A stretch of DNA of 64,000 bases from Taxillus chinensis. Taxonomy: Eukaryota; Streptophyta; Magnoliopsida; Santalales; Loranthaceae. The notes under the pieces are model-generated. The model made no database searches, was not told the origin of the DNA, and saw nothing but the letters and a program-made list of their open reading frames with translations. The position numbers and the translations under genes were made by a program. Below are positions 58,030-64,000 of the stretch, one piece after another; position 1 is the first letter of the stretch, and each line of letters opens with the position of its first letter. The DNA lies in contig CM042089.1 of the NCBI GenBank assembly GCA_023512835.1, positions 18,046,438 through 18,110,437 on the forward strand, given 5' to 3'.

Positions 58030-58480
58030 TTAAAATAATTTTAGCTAATATCATTTTCATCGGTCCAATTGAAAATTTATTTTTTTATTTTATTGTGCTG
58101 AAATTATTTCTGTTTCTATTTTTTTAAACCCTAATTTAAAGGGGTGGGGTGTGACACAGGGCATAGGCACGACGTAGGGGGGTGGAGGGGGGTGCGACAA
58201 AGGCGGGGTGGATGGAGGCGCAATACGTGTGGTGCGATGCGACGCAGGAAAGGGAGATAGCACAATGCAGGGGAGGAGGGTGGCAATTTAAAGGGTATAT
58301 TAGGGGTTTTGAAGGAAGGAGATGTGTGATAATGATGTGACACAACAATAAGTTCAAGTATATTCAGATAAGATTATAATCGTAGGTAAATTTAATTGAT
58401 ACAATAACTAATCTATTGGAACAGTTTTTTAGTCAAATATAGTTTTAGCTGTTGTTATATCTAAGTTGTTAGAGATGCTC
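58030..58480 (-). mobile_element. GAGCATCTCC-family MITE, minus orientation
   Basis: The right end GTTAGAGATGCTC is followed by TTA at 58481-58483. Its right arm (AACTAATCTATTGGAACAG) is the reverse complement of the family left arm. The core at 58140-58290 is G-rich on this strand. The left end is not clear. Confidence 0.55.
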
Positions 58481-58538
58481 TTAAATATTTTCATTTTTAG
58501 CTAAATGTTATTAGCTAAAGCCAAAAATAGCTAACTTA

Positions 58539-59537
58539 GAGCATCTCCAACCCATTAGCAAAAGCAAAAGTCAAATGTATATTTGGCTAAAAACTGTCTC
58601 CAATGCATTAGTTAAATGCATAGCTAAAGCAATAAAAAAAGCTAAATTTGGCTTTTGCTTTTGCTTTAGCTGAACCTGTCATGTCATCAAATAATATTAA
58701 TTCTCACATCTACCCCCACTATCTCCAACGCATCGTCTCCCTTCACAGCCAACCTCCCTCTCGTGTCGCCCCCTTCCCCCGTCACCCACCTCCTCTCGTG
58801 TCGCCCCCTCCCCCCACATCGGCCACCTCCCCCTCCCACCGCAGTCGCGCGCGACAACCCCCCCCCCCGCGCAGACGCCTCCCCCCACCCCTCCTCTCGC
58901 GTCACCCCCCTCCCCCCCCCCATCGCCCACCTCCCCCTTCCCCCCACCCCCGGGTGCAGGCGCCTCCTTGCACGCCCCCACCGCGACAGTGCGCGCGCGA
59001 CGCCCCCCATCCCTCCCCCATTGCGTGCGCGATGCCCCACCCACCTCCCCCCTCCCTCCCCCCGCACACGCGACACCCACCCCCTCCTCGGGGCCGCCCT
59101 CCACCCCGCCATCCCGTCGCCCTCCATCTCGTCGCACGCCTGATCCTCCCTTGCGTCGCGTGGCTGGAAACCTTAGCAAGCCAGCCCGATCTCCACCAAG
59201 CTAGCCCGATCTCCCATGGTCCAAGCTGTTGCCTCCCCTCTCCAGCCCGTCTCCACCAAGCCGGCCTGATCTTCCATGGTTTCTCTGCAGATCTCGGCGG
59301 ACGGGACGAAGGAGGTGATTAAGCGTTTTTGTGATATGTCGGTTGTAACTTCTTGTAGGTCAATCCTGATAAATTGGGTATTACCCTTTATGTGCAGAGA
59401 GGGTTAAATTGGGAAAAATAAATTTTCAGCAAAAAAAAAATGGTATACCATTGGAGTGTCCTTAGTTAAAGTGTCACTGTAGCAAGCTAAATATGACTTT
59501 AACTAGTCAATTTAGCTTGCTAGCATTGGAGATGCTC
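58539..59537 (+). mobile_element. GAGCATCTCC-family MITE, array copy 1
   Basis: 999 bp between TTA at 58536-58538 and TTA at 59538-59540. The arms are nearly the same as in the copy at 37395 (TTTGGCTTTTGCTTTTGC, CTGTAGCAAGCTAAATATGAC). The core at 58715-59160 is C-rich with CCCCCTCCCC runs. A 224-codon plus-strand frame and its overlaps are low-complexity artefacts. The right TTA is also the left TTA of the next copy. Confidence 0.85.
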
Positions 59538-59540
59538 TTA

Positions 59541-59933
59541 GAACATCTCCAATTTATCAGGTATAGTAAAAGCTATATCAAAATATGACTAGAATTGCTT
59601 TCCAATGGTTTAGGTAAATCAAAATAAGATAAATTTCATATCAATCTCTCTCCCTCCCTCCCCACCACTAGAAGAGGGAGAAGACTTTGTGAGCATGAGA
59701 GAGAGATTGCGAGAGAAGGAACACCAATTCAGGCGAGAACCGAGAAGTCCACGAAGGACAATTAGGGATTTGGGATGTTTGGATTTTGGAGGGCATGGGT
59801 AATTGGAGAAAAATAAAAGTTTAGTAAAAATATAACTAACATACCATTAGAGTATCATTAACTATAATAGTACTGTAGCAAACTAAAATTAATTTTAGCT
59901 ATTCATTATAGCTTGATAGAGTTGAAGATGCTC
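59541..59933 (+). mobile_element. GAGCATCTCC-family MITE, array copy 2 (short)
   Basis: 393 bp from GAACATCTCCAAT to TTGAAGATGCTC, bounded by TTA on both sides. It lacks the long C-rich core, having a GA/CT-rich piece at about 59643-59760 instead, so it is an internal-deletion form. Confidence 0.82.
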
Positions 59934-59936
59934 TTA

Positions 59937-60825
59937 GAGCATCTCCAATCTATCAGCTATAGCAAAAGCTATAGCAAAATATGATTAAAATGTTTTTCCA
60001 ATCAATCTGGTAAACCTTTAGCAAAAGCAAAAACAAAAGCTAAATATGGCTTTTGCTTTTGCTGAATCTGCCATGTCAGCACATATGGTGAAATCCCTTC
60101 CCAGTCCCCGTCCCACTCCCCCCTCTCGTTCCCAACTTTCCGTCTCCCCCTCTCATTCTCGTCTCCGCCCCAGTGCCCGTCTCCCTCCCCCCGGCGCCGG
60201 TCGTTCTCGTCTGAGTCGTCTCCCTCCCCCCGGCGTCGGTCGGCATCCTCCCTAGTCCCCATCTCCCTCCAACCCAACGTCATTCCCGTACCCCCTCTTG
60301 TTCCCAACTTCCCATCTCCGCCCCAGTGCCCGTCTCCCTCCGCCGGCGCCGGTCATTCCTCGTCTCCCTGCCCCCGGTTCCGGTCGTTCTCGTTTGAGTC
60401 GTCTCCCCCCCCCCCCCCCCCGACGTCGGTCGGCATCCTCCCTAGTCCCCATCTCCCTCCAACCCAACGCCGATCCCATCCCCGTCTCCCTCCAACCCAA
60501 CACCATTCCTGTCCCTGTCTCCCCCCTCCCGTTCCCGTCCCCATCTCCCTCTCCTCTTGCGCCAGTTGGCATCCCCCCCCTGCGATCCAAAGTACAGATC
60601 TGTTCTCAATCAGTCGAGCTTTGGATTTGTTCAACGTCCCCTACTGTATTAGGAATTTGATGTTTGATGCTTGGGTTTTGAAAGATGAGGGTAATTTTAG
60701 AAAAATGAAAGTTAAGTAAAAATATAGCTGATATAACATTGAAGTACCATTAGCTATTTAGGTACTGTAGCGAGCTAAAATTAGCTTTAGCTGCCCATTA
60801 TAACTTGGTAGGACTGGAGATGCTC
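59937..60825 (+). mobile_element. GAGCATCTCC-family MITE, array copy 3
   Basis: 889 bp from GAGCATCTCCAAT to ACTGGAGATGCTC with TTA at 59934-59936 and 60826-60828. The arms are of the family type (GGCTTTTGCTTTTGCTG, TACTGTAGCGAGCTAAAATTAG). The core at 60100-60590 is C-rich with CTCCCTCC and CCCGGCG repeats and a C17 run at 60405-60421. Frames on both strands are artefacts. Confidence 0.85.
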
Positions 60826-60828
60826 TTA

Positions 60829-61185
60829 ATAGCTAATACTATTTTCATTATTACATTGAGCTATTTATTTATTTATTGTTTTAAATTAATCTTTCAAAAC
60901 CTATCAACATTTAACCCTCAGGCCCTCTTTGAGGATGAACCACGTTTCTCTAGGTGATATCTGATTGGCACAGTAGAGGTGCCGCAACATGTGATGGGAG
61001 GCACCGTGATCCGGGGGAAGAGGTGCTGTGACAGGCTTAGGTTGGACGAAAGGTATTTTAAGGTTATTAGAAGAGTTAAGAGTGAATGATGATATTTAAA
61101 ATTATATTTAATTAATATAACAGTTTAACTTGTTGGAATAATTTATTAGTTAAATATTACTTAGTTAAGTTACTTCAAACGTAGC
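60829..61185 (-). mobile_element. Possible eroded MITE relative flanking the array
   Basis: The left part resembles 58035-58070 (GCTAATACTATTTTCAT), and the right part (AACTTGTTGGAATAATTTATTAGTTAAATATTA) resembles the right arm of the copy at 58030-58480. The terminal repeat is not preserved. Confidence 0.35.
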
Positions 61186-61848
61186 TGCTGACACCATATG
61201 ATAATGACTTGCGAACGCCGAATAGGTTTTTGTTTTTGTTTTTTTAATGGAATTAAGATTTGGATTTTGGGCAACAAACTCGTATGATCATGGAAGCTGC
61301 TGACCCCGTATGATTAATAATGCACTTGGCTTTATTTATGGGTATGGATAACTCTTTCCTGACCGAACCCATTTATGCTATCGCCCAGCCTGAACTGCAC
61401 ATGCAACACAGGAACAGCCGAAGAAACAGTCTCTAAAATATTGAACGTTTTTTTGTTTTGTTTTTTTTTTAACATTTTTATCGATGTATTTGACATGCAT
61501 TTACTAAACATAATAAAATATATAAAAATTATTAATCGCTGGTATTTTTATATAACAACACAACAAACAAAATAAGTAAAGAAAAATATTATTCTGACAT
61601 CCCAACTCCCAAGCGCTAGCTCTCGACCTGTCATCCGTTGGAAAAGTATCAATTCCCAGAACCCCAATCACGAGTGCAGCAGAGAAAAGAATAAAACAAA
61701 TAACAAACTAGAAACCAAGTTTCAATCGAAGCCTTCCCGTGCATCTGCTCTCTCATCTGTGATCTGACGGTTGAAAGCCTCCCCCCCGTCAACGGTTTTT
61801 TAATTTTTGGGTTCTTTCGATCGGGTACGATCGATGATGAAGAATATA
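61186..61848. other. 3' flank of the RALF gene
   Basis: AT-rich, with T-runs around 61450. A short plus-strand frame at 61375-61575 is unrecognised. 61700-61848 probably holds the RALF 3' UTR. Confidence 0.5.
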
Positions 61849-62211
61849 TTAATAGGTGAACCTGGCACACCTCGTAATGACGCTGCATCCACGGCGGTAG
61901 GCGTTGTAGCGCCTGCGGCGACCGCAGTTGTAGTAGGATCGTCCGCGGCGGCTACAGGGCACCCTGTTACGGCGGAGGGCGCCGTAGCTGATCCACCTCC
62001 TCCTCCTCCCCAGCATCCGCCGAGCCGACTCCGACTCCATCATCGACTCCTCGGCCGTGTCCAAGAAGTCTCCGACAAGCCCCTCGAAGTCCTCGCCGCT
62101 GTTGAGATCAGCGATGCCGTCCTCCCGCGTGGTACTGTTCGCTAGCATAGACGACTCCGCCACGGCGACCAGCGCCAAGAGCAAGAAGATGAGCACAAAT
62201 GGAACACTCAT
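61849..62211 (-). CDS. RALF (rapid alkalinization factor) peptide precursor
   Basis: Intronless minus-strand gene for a 120-residue preproprotein. Signal peptide about 1-20 (MSVPFVLIFLLLALVAVAES), acidic propeptide, RRML at 64-67 (the dibasic RRxL site cut by S1P-type protease in RALFs), then a mature peptide with four Cys (86, 96, 109, 115) in family spacing and the ISYGALRRN, CSRRG and YYNC motifs. RALFs are secreted ligands of FERONIA-type receptor kinases and LRX proteins. The start is the Met before the signal peptide; the longer upstream reading (29 codons, His/Thr/Asn-rich) is 5' UTR. Unusual points: Trp73 where most have Tyr (YISY), and an Arg-rich loop between Cys2 and Cys3. Confidence 0.92.
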   Translation of the reverse strand: MSVPFVLIFLLLALVAVAESSMLANSTTREDGIADLNSGEDFEGLVGDFLDTAEESMMESESARRMLGRRRRWISYGALRRNRVPCSRRGRSYYNCGRRRRYNAYRRGCSVITRCARFTY

Positions 62212-62368
62212 TGTGGAGGCTAATAAGGTGTTCGTATTCGTGTTTGTGTGTGTGTGTGTGTTGGGTTTCTCTGATTCTCTTTTGGGGGCCTTTTTCAAGG
62301 CACGAGAATGAGTTTTGAGGGTGCCAGAATGGAGATGGAGTGGGATGGATGGGGAGAGTCGAGAGCGT

Positions 62369-62380
62369 TAAATAATATAA
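62369..62380 (-). promoter_or_regulatory. Putative TATA box of the RALF gene
   Basis: The minus strand reads TTATATTATTTA about 160 bases upstream of the RALF ATG, in otherwise GC-balanced DNA. This gives a leader of about 130 bases that contains a (CA)n run. Inferred from position and sequence only. Confidence 0.4.
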
Positions 62381-63452
62381 GGTAATAAGAAAATGGGGGT
62401 GACGGGTGTGAGCTGGAAATTTGGATGGACAGTGATTGAATTTTTGGTCTTTTGCTGATATGGTTTTTGAAAATTTAATTGACCAGAGCAAGAGCGCCGC
62501 AAACAAACGCAAGCGCGCAACGCCTCAGCCTCTGTGACACGGTACTACTGATTGTCAGGGTACCAAGGCAACGTGGGATGTACTGTACCATTGAAGCATT
62601 AAATATGTGCAATTAATGAGCTGATGAAAGCTGTATTACTGATCTGCATCACCAGCTAATCCAAACTATATATGAATTGAAAGGGGGGACGCGTACGTTG
62701 AAATGAAAAATTATATGATTTTATCATTTTAAATTTGTGATTTGTAATTAATTAATTATTAGGGTGTCTGGTCTACCGTCTATGGGTGGGTGGGACGTCG
62801 TACAAGTGGTGAAGGAAAAGAAAAGAAGGGTCCTTCCTGTATTATTCGTTACCTGTAACGGAGCTAGGCCGGGTGTAAACTAGGAAAAAAAAACAAAAGA
62901 TATATAAATCATAGAGTCATACTGGGTTACGCTACATCGATCATCGAAGGGTAAGGCGTAAGGCGTGTACTGCTTTCAATGCAAATGGTAATTGAAGCGC
63001 TAGCTAGAAGCTTTCCTTAATTTAAACTCTTGTAACTTAACTTTTATGGATCTCTGCAGACTCTAATATATTCTTAATTTTGCTTTCTAATTTTAATTAT
63101 CCGAGGAAAGTGGAAAAAAGAATATGTTCAACTAATATGGTCCACCCCTGCCACTGATGATGCTGAAACCGAGGAGGATAATGAGGTGGATGAAGGAGGT
63201 GAACCAATTCCATCATCAGTTTCTGGTAATTCGTTGAAAGCTAAGACACCCCTACACTTAACGCGCCCAAGAGAAAACTTTACACACTGCATTTCTCGTT
63301 TCTGGTTTGCCGTGTGTGAACACTGAATGCTTTCGTGTTGTTTTTTTTAAATGCTCGTAGCTGTGTCGTGAAATCCTGATAAATAAAATTATACGGTAAC
63401 CACCACCATCTGAGCATCTCAAATTGTTTACTGGAATTCATAATTAAACACC

Positions 63453-63505
<53 letters not shown>

Positions 63506-63898
63506 AGAAAAGGGAAATAAAAGATTTGCAGAATTGCAGGTTACATGGGTTAGTATTAAATTCATGTTAGCATGTGTAGGGTGTCTCCACGGCATTTTGC
63601 TACTCTCTGAGAGTCACAAACTCGTTAAGTTCTATATTAACTCAAGCCTTTACCAAATTTCTAGGTAGTGGGTTACTTGAATTTACTCGGGTCAGGGCAA
63701 GGCAGTTCGGATCAGGTTGACTATTTAAGATAACATTGTTATTTTTTTTTTTAAAATATGAGGTCAGATCTCAGGGGGATCCTAAACGAGGTACATCAGG
63801 AGATGATAGCACGACAGGCAGTGCCACCCTCTCCACCCCGTGAGGCAGGACCTTCGCATAGGCAGGATGCAGGGCGGGCAATACCTTTGAGCATTCCG
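62381..63898. other. RALF upstream and distal intergenic DNA
   Basis: No gene is confidently seen. An acidic stretch around 63155-63225 reads ATDDAETEEDNEVDEGGE in one frame and might be a decayed exon. A 60-codon frame at 63758-63940 is unrecognised and runs into a MITE end. Confidence 0.4.
63451..63503. repeat. (C)n(CT)n microsatellite
   Basis: A run of 13 C followed by about 20 CT dinucleotides. Confidence 0.95.
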
Positions 63899-63901
63899 TT
63901 A

Positions 63902-64000
63902 GAGTATCTCCAATCTTGCATAGCTAAATTGAGTAGCTAAAATTATTTTTAGCTTACTGTAGTACTATTTTGGCTAAGGGTGCTCCAATCCTATATCATT
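63902..64000 (-). mobile_element. GAGCATCTCC-family MITE, minus orientation, cut by window end
   Basis: TTA at 63899-63901, then GAGTATCTCCAATC. The next 90 bases are the reverse complement of the right arm of the copy at 59541-59933 (TAGCTAAAATTATTTTTAGC, AGTACTATT). The remainder lies outside the window. Confidence 0.7.

Noticed and set aside
58648..59322. 224-codon Pro/His-rich frame and minus-strand Gly/Arg-rich frames
   Set aside because: C-rich MITE core; composition artefact.
60002..60660. Frames of 69-120 codons on both strands
   Set aside because: C-rich core of the third array MITE.
63758..63940. 60-codon frame beginning MRSDLRGILNEV
   Set aside because: No family recognised, and its end lies inside a MITE terminal repeat; could be a decayed TE gag but not supportable.

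Overview
The window is the end of a plant chromosome. Base 1 lies in a long CCCTAAA (Arabidopsis-type) telomere array. The genes have plant-style introns and encode plant-specific products (xyloglucan fucosyltransferase, RALF peptide, SDH7, RUS-type DUF647 protein, P-class PPR protein). Introns are AT-rich, and L1-type LINEs, hAT and TTA-target MITEs are abundant, which fits an angiosperm, probably a eudicot. The species cannot be fixed from the sequence alone.

Layout. 1-1.8 kb: canonical telomere grading into blocks of variant heptamers and then an AT-rich degenerate array. 1.8-9.58 kb: a nearly full-length L1-type LINE whose poly(A) tail runs straight into more telomere-like DNA (to about 10.3 kb). 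It has an intact ORF1, an ORF2 broken only near its RNase H end, and an unusually long 3' region with a run of stem-loops. 10.3-21 kb: gene-poor subtelomere with a degenerate repeat of about 1.55 kb, a GC-rich hairpin cluster at 18.1 kb and LINE debris. 21.3-27.7 kb: the last three exons of a RUS1-like gene (minus strand) with a LINE fragment in its intron, a Pack-MITE-like element carrying a dead HD-ZIP homeobox fragment, and hAT and LINE scraps.

27.7-32.8 kb: a gene for the bifunctional purine enzyme ATIC/PurH whose first exon is the transit-peptide exon of chloroplast chaperonin CPN60-beta, joined in frame. 33.3-35.3 kb: an intronless PPR gene. 36.6-40.7 kb: a cluster of MITEs with GAGCATCTCC ends, one of them split by another element. 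41.3-43.6 kb: the RNA polymerase I subunit RPA12 gene (minus strand, five exons), with a young 50-bp inverted repeat around exon 4. 44.8-48.8 kb: a copia-like gag fragment split by a 3.5-kb hAT element with an 8-bp target duplication. 50.5-53.0 kb: FUT1-type xyloglucan fucosyltransferase. 54.0-54.8 kb: a Tourist-like MITE. 55.7-57.7 kb: SDH7. 58.0-61.2 kb: an array of GAGCATCTCC MITEs, three of them head-to-tail and sharing single TTA targets. 61.8-62.2 kb: an intronless RALF peptide gene (minus strand). The window ends inside another MITE copy.

The host genes are unrelated housekeeping and cell-wall or signalling genes, not a pathway cluster. What unites the window is transposon activity in a young subtelomere: insertion into the telomere array, exon capture, gene truncation and fusion, and repeated reuse of TTA target sites. 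All exon models were read by eye from splice signals and family resemblance; no database search was run.
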